DNA from: Hyaloraphidium curvatum
Taxonomy: Eukaryota; Monoblepharomycota; Hyaloraphidiomycetes; Hyaloraphidiales; Hyaloraphidiaceae
NCBI GenBank assembly: GCA_025558095.1
Contig: JAIVFI010000014.1
Span: 496,001 to 560,000, forward strand
Length of the DNA: 64,000 nucleotides
Reading direction: 5' to 3'
Part shown: positions 22,627-34,172 of the stretch, one piece after another
How positions within the stretch are numbered: position 1 is the first letter of the stretch
Layout of the letters: every line of letters begins with the position of its first letter
The notes under the pieces: generated by a model
What the model was told of the DNA's origin: nothing
Seen by the model: the letters and a program-made list of their open reading frames with translations, nothing else
Databases searched by the model: none
Position numbers and translations under genes: made by a program

Positions 22627-22903
22627 CTCGTAGTTCCGACGCGGCGCGTCGATTCCGGCAAGGGGGCAGAGGGGTTTCCGTTTCGACGCAAGTGCCTATC
22701 GGAGGATGTCCCGTGGCAGGTACAGAAAACAAGACTCTGCCTGGACCTGCGCAACTTCGTTTTCGACTTGTTGGTGCGAGGGCGCCGCGGGGGCATCAGC
22801 ACGACGGATATAATAGCCGCGGAGCCCATGCACGCGGAGCCCTCCAAATCAAACCGCGAATCACAGTCGGCTCGTCCTCTTCTTCTCCTCTTTTTGGGCC
22901 GAA

Positions 22904-23810
22904 ATGTCGCGGGCTCCACCGCCGAAATCGTTGCGCGGCGTGCGAGACTCCCGCAACCCCCAGTCGGCGCAGCGCGAGATGCACCTCTCTGCCGCTGCCG
23001 ACTTGCTCTCGGGATTATTGCCGCCGAACACCGTGGGGCCGGGTCGTCCAAAACTCTTCTTCAACTCCTGGTGACCAGAAGCCTGCCAGGACCTTGGACC
23101 GGACGCGTCTTTCGACGAAGTGGAGGGGCTCGTCAGGGGTTTGACGCGGAGCACCGGGGAGCTTCACGAAGTGAGGCTTCTGGAGGCCACTACCGGGAGC
23201 AATTCCTGAGCCGCTTCTTAGCTGGAGTTGGAGAATGCCGCCGCGCGTCACGAGCTCAGGCACTACCCCCACGCGGGTGCGGGACCCATCGGTTTGTCAG
23301 CCCCGCCGTCCAATCTCGACGAGCATCGTTCTCATGGAGCACGACAGCGGAAAGCGCGCGGCATGCTGAGGAGCTCCTGGATCATCTGTCGAATCTCAAC
23401 GATCAGCTCCCCGCCGCTGCCAAGAAGATGAGGAACAAGCCGAAGGGTGACTTTATCGCCCTGGAGCCCGAAGTCCACGCGTGGGTATGGCGCTATGCCG
23501 GCAGCCCGGTTTTTTTATCGTGCTGCTTCCGTACAGCGACTTCTACAACCTGTGCAAGGGCATCTTCAACGATTTGGCGTGGGCAGACCGGGACATCGAG
23601 GCATTCCGGCATGTCCGAATCTTGGGCCAAGCTAGGCCGGCCGAGGTGCTGCAACCGGGCTTGGTTTCCGCTTCTTTGACCACTGACTTCCTTTTGCAGC
23701 TCGTGAACAGGTATTCAAAGGATCCCGTGAAAAGGCTGGCAGCGATCATCGATCGGGGCAGAAACAAGGTGGCGGCCGCTGAAAGCAAGCTCGGCCCGCT
23801 GTCATTCTAG
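22904..23810 (+). CDS. Coiled-coil protein of unknown family
   Basis: Exons join(22904..23032, 23090..23170, 23222..23276, 23348..23480, 23537..23810), 223 aa, all in phase. The protein is almost entirely helical. Heptad-like segments run from about residue 45 to 130 (GELHELELENAAARHELRHY, then HAEELLDHLSNLNDQLP), and a C-terminal helical region ends LLQLVNRYSKDPVKRLAAII. The basic N-terminus is unstructured. Splicing with a GTGGGT donor at 23481 removes a T7 run that would otherwise break the frame. A structural or complex-scaffold role is plausible, but I cannot name the family. Confidence 0.6.
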
Positions 23811-23986
23811 GATCTGGGACGAGCGGTTTAGTCCTGCTGGCGACATGATGGTCGTGTTTCAAGAATCGCTCATTTGGTGTTGCTGGTTGGTCATTCGATT
23901 GTCGATTGCGTGGGATTGCAAATTGACGAGCGTTTCCATTCAGCGCGGCAGCTTTTGCTATCGTTCCTAGCACAAACATGTGTACA

Positions 23987-25174
23987 CTAGCTGCTTGGCT
24001 GAAGGACCTCGCCATCAACTACCAACATCTCCGCTTGGTCTCCAGATGACACCTCGTGGAGCCCAACGTCCAGCAGCAGGAGTCTTTTGGAGCCATCTTT
24101 CGCCTCTCTGAGCCCAGAGACCAGCCTCGGTTCTGAGCTCCCAAAGTACAGCGTGTGCGCCTTGCCAGCCTTCGCTTCCTCCCCCTCGGTCCACGGCACG
24201 AGCTCGCGCGCCAGTGTCCTGTGCCCGGTGTGCCCGGCGATCTGGTCGAATCCCTGCGGCAACCAATCTGGTGCGTACCTCCTGGGTGTCGACTCGTTCC
24301 ACTCCCAGTGCCGATCAGCAATCTTGGGGCGGTTCGGATTCGACGGCCTGTGAGCTAACAATCCCCCGGCTTCCTCCCCCACAGTGCCGGAAATGTGGAG
24401 AGGCGAGAGATCCAGCGCATACTGCGCGTCGCCCGACGTCCAGCGAACCGCAGCGGCCGAAACGGCTCGGGCTAGGTGCTTTTCCAGGGCCCGTGACACT
24501 TCGGTCGCCGACGCGTCAAGCGGCAGGCCCAGAAGCCGGAGTTCCCGATTCGTCACGGCCGCATGAGTGGCAAGAAAGTCTGCTCCTTGGTGCCTGATAA
24601 CGCAGGAGAGTCGGTAACGGCCGCGGAGGAGCAAGCCCTGTACGAGCGCCCTCTGGGCCTCGGTCCAGGTGAAGAAATCCCGCCGCAGCATCCCAGCGTT
24701 GGGCACCGCGTGCCTCTTTGCGAAAGCGCCCTCCAAGTCCGGGTTTCCCTTCGCCGCATAGGCCTCCGCCCTCGCCGCACGGAAACGTTCGTCATTCCAC
24801 CCAGCAAACTCCATGACACGGACCGCATCATGGTTCCCCAACAGCATTACGGTTTGCGCCGGCGGATGTGCCGCAAGCCACGCCAGCACGGCCTCCCCCT
24901 CGCGGCCCCTTTCGGCGGCCACCGCGGGATCGTCGCGCGGCGGCGAGTCGAAGTCAAAGTGGTCTCCTATGGAGACGACGCCAACATCCTGGCGGAGCCA
25001 ACCCGTGTCCGCAAGCGCGCCATGTGCATCCAACGCCTCGGCGAGGGTCTGGAAAGGCGCCTGCGGGTCGCCGAAAGCCAGCCAACGGCGGACGGGAGAC
25101 GTAACAGCGGGCGCCAACGCGCCGCGAAGAGCGTCCAAGGCGCGGGCCCGGGCCAACGGTACCCGAGCTGCCAT
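23987..25174 (-). CDS. Calcineurin-like metallophosphoesterase, bacterial-like
   Basis: Predicted two-metal phosphoesterase. Single exon, 395 aa. Metal-binding motifs are in family order: GDPQ (about residue 35, where GDxH is usual, so the His is replaced by Gln), SIGDHFDF (GDxxD), LLGNHDA (GNHD), ATHAAV and AGHTGHR (GHxH-like). The Gln substitution in the first motif is seen in some branches and may change metal use. There is no signal peptide or eukaryotic accessory domain. The lack of introns suggests bacterial ancestry (inference). The substrate is unknown. Confidence 0.85.
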   Translation of the reverse strand: MAARVPLARARALDALRGALAPAVTSPVRRWLAFGDPQAPFQTLAEALDAHGALADTGWLRQDVGVVSIGDHFDFDSPPRDDPAVAAERGREGEAVLAWLAAHPPAQTVMLLGNHDAVRVMEFAGWNDERFRAARAEAYAAKGNPDLEGAFAKRHAVPNAGMLRRDFFTWTEAQRALVQGLLLRGRYRLSCVIRHQGADFLATHAAVTNRELRLLGLPLDASATEVSRALEKHLARAVSAAAVRWTSGDAQYALDLSPLHISGTVGEEAGGLLAHRPSNPNRPKIADRHWEWNESTPRRYAPDWLPQGFDQIAGHTGHRTLARELVPWTEGEEAKAGKAHTLYFGSSEPRLVSGLREAKDGSKRLLLLDVGLHEVSSGDQAEMLVVDGEVLQPSS

Positions 25175-25508
25175 CTTGAAGGGTCTGCGACCCCTGGGAC
25201 GCGCGATTGGTCCGGCCGGAGCGCGGGGAAACGATCGTCAACCGATGCAACTCGTCCGTTGCTGTTGGGGCGTCCGATACTGGGCCTTCGTGCTCAGGAG
25301 GTAATGCGTTGACCTCGAGCAACGCGGCACTGTTCGCTTTGGGGCGCGTTGTTTTCTTCGCGCGAACTGTCGGCGACCTGCTCCGTCTGACGATTCGCCG
25401 CCGCTCAAATGAAGCTCGTGCTCTTCCAATCTACATTCTTACACTTGCCATCTTGGTTTACACTTCTCCATTTCTTTGTACAGTTTCTTTTGTTGACGAT
25501 TCCGCCGT
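25175..25508. other. Intergenic, AT-richer
   Basis: Upstream of the metallophosphoesterase and downstream of the EF-hand/kinase gene. A pyrimidine-rich, AT-richer patch lies at 25430-25500. No gene seen. Confidence 0.5.
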
Positions 25509-26582
25509 TCAAAGCTTCATGTTGGCAAGGCTTCGCAGGTTGTCCCAGTTGCCCGAGGTGTCGATCATCTGGCACATTTCCAGGACGGGCTCACTATCGT
25601 CGCCGTTGGACACGTGAGCCACGAAATGAACCAGAGGGGTGAGAATTTGGAGCGAGCGATCGACGCCTTCGAGGCCCTCCTTGATGACCTCGGGCGGGAC
25701 GGAGCGGCCCGTCTTCTTCGCTCTAGCCTCGATCCTCTGGCGCAGTACTTCCTCGGGGGCAGAGATTTTGATGAGGCAGATCCGATAGTGGGGGTAATCA
25801 ACCGCGAACTGCTTGAAGAGCGTAGTAAAGTAGTTTGCATCCTTGAGGGTGCCGTCGACCCAGATGTTCTGCCTCTCCTCCATGGCGACGTGCTGAACAA
25901 GCTCAGCTATGAGCCCCGATTCGCGATGGCAGAGCGCTGCTGCCTTTTCGCCGACTTGCTTCAGGTAGTGCGGCCACTCGGGCATAGCCGCCTTAATGCG
26001 ATCGGGGTCGATTTGCACAACGTTCTCGAGAGGCAAATACCCTTTCTCGCTCATCCACGAGAGGACATAGCTTTTGCCGGCTCCCGGGGGGCCCGCGGTG
26101 TAGATCAAGAAAGGAGCATCCACCGGCGGGCTGCGAGCGCTGATTGATTGAACCAGGGAGTCCTGCCAGTGCTGCCGCAATTCGGCAAAATGAGCATGAT
26201 AGTCGTAGTCGCGCTTCTGGCGGGCATCGAGCAGCTGGCCGGCAAATGCGAATGGTTCGCCGGCGTAGTTCGTATGCGTAGGCTCGGTCCACTTGTAATC
26301 CTCCGGAACATCAAAAGCGGCGGGGCTCGAGTAGTCCGACACGATGGCACGGAGCAGAGTGCTCTCGGCAAAGCCGCGCCGGAACTCCTCGAAGTCTAGT
26401 TCGCCGGAGCCATCCGTGTCGAGAGCTCGAACCAGGCGAGTGACTTCGGCCGATGATAGCTGAATCTGCGTGCGGGCGACGATGGTTGCGAACTCGCTGG
26501 TCGAGATCGTTCCATTCTTGTCGGTGTCGGCCGCTTCGAACAGCGTGCGGAGCTCGGTTTCGGACAGTTTTGCGGCTAGCAT
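25509..26582 (-). CDS. EF-hand / zeta-toxin-type kinase fusion
   Basis: Single exon, 357 aa. Two calcium-binding EF-hands lie at about residues 8-75, with loops DTDKNGTISTSE and DTDGSGELDFEE, each with complete Asp/Glu ligands. A linker of about 70 residues follows, then a P-loop kinase domain of the zeta-toxin family: Walker A GPPGAGKS, QIDPDRIK carrying the substrate-binding Asp, and a basic LID-like RIEARAKKTGRS. Bacterial zeta toxins phosphorylate UDP-N-acetylglucosamine. In eukaryotic fusions the substrate is not established, and no antitoxin-like gene lies next to it. The architecture predicts Ca2+-controlled phosphotransfer, with the kinase part of bacterial origin (inference). Confidence 0.88.
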   Translation of the reverse strand: MLAAKLSETELRTLFEAADTDKNGTISTSEFATIVARTQIQLSSAEVTRLVRALDTDGSGELDFEEFRRGFAESTLLRAIVSDYSSPAAFDVPEDYKWTEPTHTNYAGEPFAFAGQLLDARQKRDYDYHAHFAELRQHWQDSLVQSISARSPPVDAPFLIYTAGPPGAGKSYVLSWMSEKGYLPLENVVQIDPDRIKAAMPEWPHYLKQVGEKAAALCHRESGLIAELVQHVAMEERQNIWVDGTLKDANYFTTLFKQFAVDYPHYRICLIKISAPEEVLRQRIEARAKKTGRSVPPEVIKEGLEGVDRSLQILTPLVHFVAHVSNGDDSEPVLEMCQMIDTSGNWDNLRSLANMKL

Positions 26583-26789
26583 CCTGGTCGTCCCGCGTGC
26601 TATGCGCCGGCAGTGTCAGGGCGATTCTTTACAATTGCATGCGGCGTCTTTGCTCACTTTGATTATGCTCTCGGGGAGAAGCTTTTCTTTCGAGAAGACC
26701 CTGATGCGGTCGGCACGGCGGGCGGGCCCTGGGTTGCCCCGCGGCTCTCGATCACCACCGGCGTCGATCGAATCCCGCGTCATCCACCA

Positions 26790-29700
26790 ATGGCCGTGAA
26801 ATGGGGCGCGGCGATCAAGAAACCTACGGCATCTTCCGATGGACCCTCCTCGACACCTGCCGCGCGCGTGGAACCTGCCCAAGCAGCTTCTGTTCCGATC
26901 CCGACCTTGTCTCCCGTGGTCTTCGCGTCCCAGACATCTCCTCAAGTCCATGCGGCCCATGACGGAAAGGAAATCCCGAATGCGAAGCAAGATGTTCCGA
27001 AAGAGGCTAAACGGGACGCTGCGGGGGCGACGACGCGTCCAGGGGCCCTGAGCATTGTTGCAGAGGCGCAGCGCGAACGTCTCCGACGCGAACAGGAGAG
27101 GCTTACGGCAGCGGAGAAAAAGGAGAGGGAAGACACCGCCCGGAAGATCCAGCGATGGTACACGTCTCACCGGTTGCGCAAACGGGAACTGGAATCGTTG
27201 AGGCGGCAATGGGACGACGCGTCCGCGGAGATGGGCGCGAGCGCGGCTCCTTCGACGCCGCAAGGGGCTACTGCTGCCATTCTCCGAACTTTGCGCTCTG
27301 CCCAGCTGCTTTTGATCTTCTACGATCCGGCAAAAGATTCAGAGCGCCTCGCGAAGATGGCGCAGGTGCTCGCCGATGGAACTCCTTCGGTTCGGACAAG
27401 CATCACGACGCTATTGCTCAACCGTTCCTACGTGGCCGGTGTCATCAATGTGCTGAAACGGATTTGTCGGCTCTGTTACATCCAGCTGGGGAACAGCAGC
27501 CCCAAATCTAGCACTGTAGGATCGTGTCTTCGTTTCGTATTGCTCTTCCTGGACGCCAAGACCTACAAGCTGCCAAATGTCGGAACTGCCGGATCAAATG
27601 CCGCTGTTGAAATGAAGGCGCGTGACGATGTTCTCTCCTTTCTTTTCAGCGGACCGAACGGCGGCGGGAACGTGACCGAGTTCTACGCTTGCCTCGGCGC
27701 TACCCTGAACCAACAAGTGCCCCTGGCCGTCAGCACGAAAACAGCCACAAAGGGCCAAGGACCCGAAGCTGCTGAGAACCACAGCGTTTTTGTTTCGGCG
27801 CTACTTCTTATCGTGTCGCTGGTGGCATCGTGGCTGCAAAGCCGCCAGGGATCGCCCGCCGACGGTGAGGCTGCCAGCCACCTGCTCGAGTTTACTATCA
27901 ACATTCTCGGAGGTGTTCCCTTGGTAATCTTTCTGTCAAGCGGCGAATCGGTGGCAAAGCTGCAGCAAACGCAGCTTTTGGAGAGGGTGGTCGCACTTCT
28001 GACGTCGAAGGACTCTGAGAAGCTACGTGAAGGGGTCTTGTCGCGCCTGGGACCCGACGGACTGCTTGTTCTCCTGGAGAACATAGTCACCTTGTATCGC
28101 AGGACTCGATCAGCCGGGTTCCCGTCTCACGCGGACGCGAGCACCACAGACTCGTTGCAGCACCCTGATCTTCTCCGCTGCTTGACCGCGATTGTGCAAT
28201 CCGCCGAGTCTTTTGTTCTGGTTTCGACGAAGCAGAGCACGAGATCTGCCCAGACGACGACGTTTCACCATTTGCTCGGGTTCGTCAGTACTGCGACAGC
28301 TCTGTCGATCCCCGGCTCGGCCGGCACAAACGCGGCTTTTCGGCGTGTTCTGCAGCAGATTTCTTGGATTTGGTCCGCCACCGCACTGCGCGCAGGCTTC
28401 GGAAAGCTCCTTGGAGCGCGGTCTCCCATCACACCGGCGGGGTCGGGCATCGGTTCCAACTTGGCCCTGCTGGCAATTGACGTCAAGGACTGCTGCGAGT
28501 TTTACATCCAGCTAGCGGGCTTGCTGAAGCCTCATCGTACCGAGATCTATCAGTCGCTTGCTTTCTCTATTCCGGAGCTGTTGCCGTGCCTCTGGACGTT
28601 CATGAAGATGGTTTCTCGAGGCCCAGAATCCTGGGCCCAGTCAAGCCGAACCGCGGTGCAGTCGCTCACTACTGCCGTCCAAAACCTGAAGACTTCTGCC
28701 GCGGCAAAGCTGTCGTCGAAGTCGGACCGCATTTCGGAATCGGGATCCGGCGAACCTCCAGCGGCCAAGGCCGGGGCGCCAACTGGCATCCAAATGGACG
28801 TTTTCATTAGTGCCGTCAGAGCGGGTGACCCCAAGAGGGAGCCGCTCGTCTGGATTTTGGAGCTTTTCTGCGAAGGCACCGTCCTTCTCCTGTTGACGTC
28901 GGACGACGAGGAAGTTTACGTAAAGCAGAGACCGTTCAGCTTGGCCGAGCTAGCCGACATTTCGCTCTTCCTCAACAGCCTCCTGTTCCGAATCTACTTT
29001 AGCAACCTCGATTCGGTGCCCAAGCACGCGCAGCTCATAGACATTGCCAAGCGTCTTCTGGGTCTGCTGCACGATCGGAATGACCGCCGTGCTTTCCTCC
29101 GGGAGGAAGATTGGATCATCAAGGAAACGGCAATGATCGAGGCGTTCGATCCCAAGCGACTGGAAAGCGGCCTGAAGGGCGGTGTGAACAGGATCCTCGC
29201 TTCCGCGGCTCAGCTTTTCCGGCCGGAGTCCGCGGATGGGTTGACGGCTGCCGCGCGATCTGGGGCCGGACCGTTGCCGAGTCCGACGACCGTGCTGGAC
29301 AACCTGCCTCAGACCGTGCCTTTCCACGTGCGGGTGGCGCTTTTGCGGGACACCATCCGCGCCGAGAAGAACTCCGTCTCGACCGCGTCCTTTGCGCCGG
29401 TCAAGATTCGGAGGCGTTCCGTTCTCGAAGACGGCTTCCAGCATCTCGGACGTCTTTCGCCCTTTCAGCTCAAACAGCGCGTGACCATCAAGTTTGTCAA
29501 CGAGTTCGGGATGGACGAAATCGGAATCGATCAGAGCGGTGTGTTCAAGGAGTTCCTCGAGCAGCTCTGCAAGCGTGCTTTTTCGCCGGACGCCGGCCTT
29601 TTCCGTTCAATCCCCGGAACCGAAACAATAGTGCCCAATCCGCTGAGCGGGATGGTGCACGAGAACCACCTCCAGCTGTTCGAGTTCCTGGGCCGGATAC

Positions 29701-30721
29701 TCGGCAAGGCTCTGTATGAGGGCATCGTGATCGACGTTCCGTTCGGGCTGTTCTTCTATGCCAAGGTCCTCAACCGGTTCAACACCTTTGACGACCTGCC
29801 GTCGCTGGATCCGGACCTCTACAAGCAGCTTACGTTTGTCAAGCACTACGACGGCGACGTCGCCGACCTGGGCTTGACATTCAGCTTCGACGAGGAGGTC
29901 TTTGGCAAGTACGAGACCAGAGGTGAGCTACGAAACAGCAAGAGCATAAGAGCAGCATCCCTCATGTCGTTGGTTGCGCAGAGATCAAGCCTGGCGGTGT
30001 TGCCATCGACGTTACGAATGACAACAAGTTCGCTTACATCTACTTGCTCTCGGACTTCCACCTCAACCGGAAAGCCCGGGACCAGACCCTGGCGTTTATC
30101 AAGGGCTTCAAGTCGCTCATTCCGGACAGCTGGCTCCGCTTCTTTTCGCCGCTGGAGCTACAGCGCCTGCTCTCGGGCGAGGGAACGGACTTCGATGTGG
30201 CGGAGCTGCGCGCATGCGCCGCGTACGAAGGCGGGTACTCGGATGCGCATCCTACGATACGCGCGCTGTGGGAAGTGGTGGACTCGTACGACTCGGAGGA
30301 CAGGAAGCGATTCCTGCGCTTTGTCACGTCGTGCTCACGGCCGCCTGTCGGCGGCTTCGGATACCTGAACCCGAAGTTCACCATCCGCTACCTGCCTGAC
30401 GACGGTGCGGGAGATGCGGCGCCGGTGAACCCTCTCAAGGTGGTCGGCACGTACTTTGGCAGCGTGATCGGTGGCAAGGACATCGGGCGCCTGCCGACAA
30501 GCGCAACTTGCTTCAACCGCCTACTGCTGCCGTGGGTTATTTTGCGGGTCCATGCTGTCTGTTGTCTAATGGACCCGTAGGGCCTTCAAGAAGAAATCGA
30601 CACTGAAAGACCGGCTTACCTTTGCGGTTGGTGTGGTGTGCCAGTCGTCATCTCGTTGCTGACCTGGATCATCGCACTCCGCAACCAGATACGCAGCGGT
30701 GCCGGGTTTGAGCTTTCATGA
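26790..30721 (+). CDS. UBE3C: HECT E3 ubiquitin ligase, UBE3C/Hul5 type
   Basis: Transfers ubiquitin through a catalytic-Cys thioester; UBE3C/Hul5 enzymes extend chains at the proteasome. Exons join(26790..29922, 29982..30531, 30581..30626, 30689..30721), 1253 aa, in phase. An IQ-like motif (ARKIQRWYTSHRLRKRE) lies at about residues 120-140 and a helical middle region follows. The HECT domain runs from about residue 870 to the end, with FGMDEIGIDQSGVF and the catalytic Cys in LPTSATCFN near residue 1220. The protein ends AGFELS, which favours UBE3C over UBE3B. The last two small exons are needed to complete the HECT tail; reading through from 30532 gives a false end. The start at 26790 has a CACCAATGG context. 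Confidence 0.9.
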
Positions 30722-30843
30722 CTGGTTGACTGGGGGCCGAATCCTTCTTTCACGCCGATCAGCTTCCGGGGCGGGATTCGCAGGATCACCATTGTAGCTG
30801 AGGAGTAAGCTTCAATCGGTCATGATCAGACTCTGCAAGGCAA

Positions 30844-33800
30844 ATGGCCGAGGAAATGAATCACGCTCCCCGCCATGCATGGTGTGCGGAAGTCGAAAGT
30901 GACCGTCGTCCCCGACGCACCATGACGAACGCGACGAGGCCGGCCGCGGTCTATGGCCGGAAGGGCGCAGCGCCCAAGAAAGCGTACTCCTTTTCCTTCG
31001 ACACGCCGGAGAAAGGCGGTGCCGGCGCTCGTTCGGGAGGAGCCCCGGCCCCCGGGTCGGACCCGTTTGACTTTGACGAATCCGAGCCGCATACAGCGCC
31101 AACGCGCTCGATTCCGACACCGACAAAGCGTGGCGCTGCGCCAGCTGCGGACGGGAAGAAGGACGCGCCCGCACCCTCGCATTCTCAGGCTTCGGCGTCG
31201 TCGCGTTCGTCGCGCGGATCCAATGGCCAGAAATCGGCGGTTCCCGCTGCGAAGCCGGCCAGTGCCTCGGCGGCAGAAAAACCGTCAAAAGGCGCGCGGA
31301 AAACGCAGGATGCAAAGTCTGCAGGGACTGGCACATCGCTGAACCGGGCGCCGACATTGGACGCCTTCGATTTTCCCGACGACGACGATGCCGGGCCGGC
31401 TGCCCTTCGCAAGCCGCCGCCGGCAAAGGTGCCCCCGGCAAAAGCGTTGCCAGTTAAAGCGACGCGGCAGCCGGCTCGTGGGAAACCAAAGCCCCGCGAA
31501 CCGTCGCCAGATCCAGAGGAATTGGACCCCTGGATGCGCCCGGACTCATCGACGAACCGGGAGCACCCACCATCGCAGCCTTCCTCGCCGCCGGCGCGCC
31601 GGACACCGAAGAAGCCGAAGCCACCGAGCTTCACGGAACGGCTTTTGAGTTCTCCGCGCAGCGAAGGAGACGACTATTTCGAAGTTGCTTATGTGCCTTC
31701 GCGCCCAGCCTCGAAATCGGCACCCGCTGTGCCGATGCAGTCTTCTGGATCCGCACAGGTGGACGATGGTTCCGAGGACGAGCTATCCCAACCATCTCAG
31801 TTCTCGCAGGCTTCCCGAGGTCCGAAGCGGAACCTGTTCCGCGATATGCCGCGGCCTTCGGACCCGTTTTCTCTCATTGACTCGTTGGATGCCTTCTCGG
31901 CCTCCGAAGCTGCGGACCGGAAGCGCGCCGGCCTGGCCAAGAGGATGCGCGATGCAGTTGGGAGGGAGGTGGATCCGCTTCGCGATCCCCCGCCAGAACA
32001 GGATCCCGAACTGGAGCGGTCGCCGAAGAAGCGATCCCCGACGAAACCTCCACCGGCAGGGCGAAGTGCGCCGCCGCCTCGGGCTTCACCTCCGGGAAAG
32101 CTGCGTGCCGCGGAACCGGAGGCCACGGGACGAGACGTAGAGATGCAGATGGCCATTCGAGCTGTCCTCTCTGCCGACGATGGTGGTGCCGGAAAGGCCA
32201 TTGTTGGCATCAGCAAGATGGTTGGCAGCTTAGTCGGCGCCGAGAGTATGCTTCAGGGGGACGAAGCAGTCCAGCAGGACAGTCAGGAGAGCCAGCCTGG
32301 TGTCGGCAGCCAGCAGGACGGTGGTCAACGGTCGTCCCAGGCACGTGGAGCGAGAACATACGGCCGAGGCAGGGGCCGGGGAGGGATGGCGGGTGCCGCC
32401 TCGGCACCAGGGCCCATGGACTTGGCGGCAGTTGCGGACATGGGTCGAGAAAAGGAACCCCAACCCGCGGAAGATTCGGACGAAGACGTAAGTGTCCACT
32501 GACCGGAGCATGATCACCGATACTCAACTTACCCCAATAGCAACGGACCCGTGTCCAATCCAAGCACGCCTTGACCCATTCTGGTGCCTCGCGCATCTTC
32601 CTTGATGGAATCGAGTACCTCTTGTCTGGTCTACGCGAACCTTTGGGTCCCAGACGGACCGCTTCGATAGAGCTCGTGCGCCGTCTCGGTAACGAGGCTT
32701 TTCGCGCCGACGTTCGGCTCCACGGCGTCGGGGGGAGACTTGTGGAAGCTTTCGTTGCTCAGGAAGATCCCATCGTGCTGGCCGGTGCGGCTGCTGTGCT
32801 GGCGCACCTCATGACGGACAGGAGGATCGCGGAGCCACTGGTGGCGGAGGAGGGCTGTCCTGCGCTGGAAATCGCGGTCAGGTGCTTCAAGGTTCAAGAC
32901 CCGCTTGCAGGCTGGGGCGGGAAAGCGGAAAAGTCGAAGCTGAAAGAGCTCAAGGATGTGCTTTCGCAGCCTGGGACTCCCTGGGATCCAATCCGGGATG
33001 AGGTAGGACGCTGTCGCTTCCTCACGCAATCGCCATTGACGGTTGTTGTAGCTCTCTCTGCCTGCTCTTGCGGTGTTATCCCTTGACCGCATCCTGTCGC
33101 ACGCCCACCGTGATGCAGCTACCCAACTTGCCTCCTTGGACGGCCTCGGTCCCCTCCTTTCCCTCCTGCACCTGGTTTCCCGGGTCGGAAAGCACGCTAG
33201 CCTCTTCATCGCCGAAAGAGCGCTTCGGGCGTTGGAAGCCGCGACTATGCTTCACCAGGACAACCAACGCACGGCCCTGGAAGCACCCGGTGCCTTGGAG
33301 TCGGTGGTCTCGATCATGCGGGCTGCTGAAGGGGCGGCCTCGGACGCAGCTCTATCCAATGACGAGAAGCGGCAAGGTTTGTCGCAGTGGTCCTTGTGCC
33401 GATGTCTAGCATTGACATCTGTCGATTGGCAAGCCACCGACACTCGTATCGCCGCTCTCAAGTCCCTGGTCAACCTTTCCAACGACCATGCTCCTTGCGC
33501 ACTGCGATTGCGCGGCCTCGGGGCCATTCCTCCACTCATGCGCGCCGTGCTCACCCCGCCGACATCGGACGATCCTGCTAGAGCTTACGACACCGTCGTT
33601 CTCGCGACTGGCCTATTGATTAACCTTACCGGCTTGGATCCCCAGGCTGGAGAGGAAGTGCGCGCAGTCTCGATCGGGAGCAAGGGTGGCATCGAGGGTC
33701 TGGTGGACCTCTTTCGGAAAGGAAGGGTGGAGAAATTTGTCGGTGGCGAAGGCAGCGCGGTACGTCTGTCGATCGAGGCTCTATGCGAATCTCTCCTGAT

Positions 33801-34097
33801 GTCCCGGACATGCTTCAGGAGGATGCCGAGCGCGACCGCAACGTGCTCCTTTCGTACATCGCCTTGCTGCTGGGCTGCCTCGTGCGTCACTCGGACACAT
33901 GCCTCGCCACCGTCCGACCGCTGCTACCCGGCGGGGACCTTTCGTCGCTCCGGCGGCAGCTCGAGGACTTTGCTGCTTACCAGCGTGCCATTGTCTATGC
34001 CCGGGAGGGCTCCGGGGAGCACGTGGCGGCGGGGGAGCAGGTCGAAAGGGACGTCATCGAGATGGTCGAGATCCTTCGCGAAAGAGATGGATTGTAG
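30844..34097 (+). CDS. WAPL: WAPL cohesin-release factor
   Basis: Wings-apart-like protein, which opens cohesin rings with PDS5. Exons join(30844..32487, 32541..33002, 33052..33759, 33819..34097), 1030 aa, in phase. The first 520 residues are disordered, Ser/Pro/Lys-rich, with repeated SFDTPEKG/FDFDE/FDFPDDDD-type short motifs. RTYGRGRGRGG precedes the conserved C-terminal helical WAPL domain: IFLDGIEYLLSGL, LASLDGLGPLLSLL, LKSLVNLSND, and NVLLSYIALLLGCLVRHS in the last exon. An alternative start at 30922 (MTNATRP) has a better context (gcaccATGA). It converges with INTS6, with only 75 bp between the two stops. Confidence 0.9.
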
Positions 34098-34172
34098 ACA
34101 CAGGATGGCCTAATACAATGGGCCACGGCATACCAGGTATCATCTGCACGAGTGTATAGTCGTTCTTCGGTA

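Noticed and set aside
23510-23516. Frameshift in a run of seven T's
   Set aside because: The run lies inside an intron with GTGGGT donor (23481-23536), which restores the frame exactly.
30532-30580. HECT protein ending at 30580 by read-through
   Set aside because: Read-through loses the conserved AFKKKSTLKDRL and GFELS tail. The GTGGGT donor at 30532 restores both.
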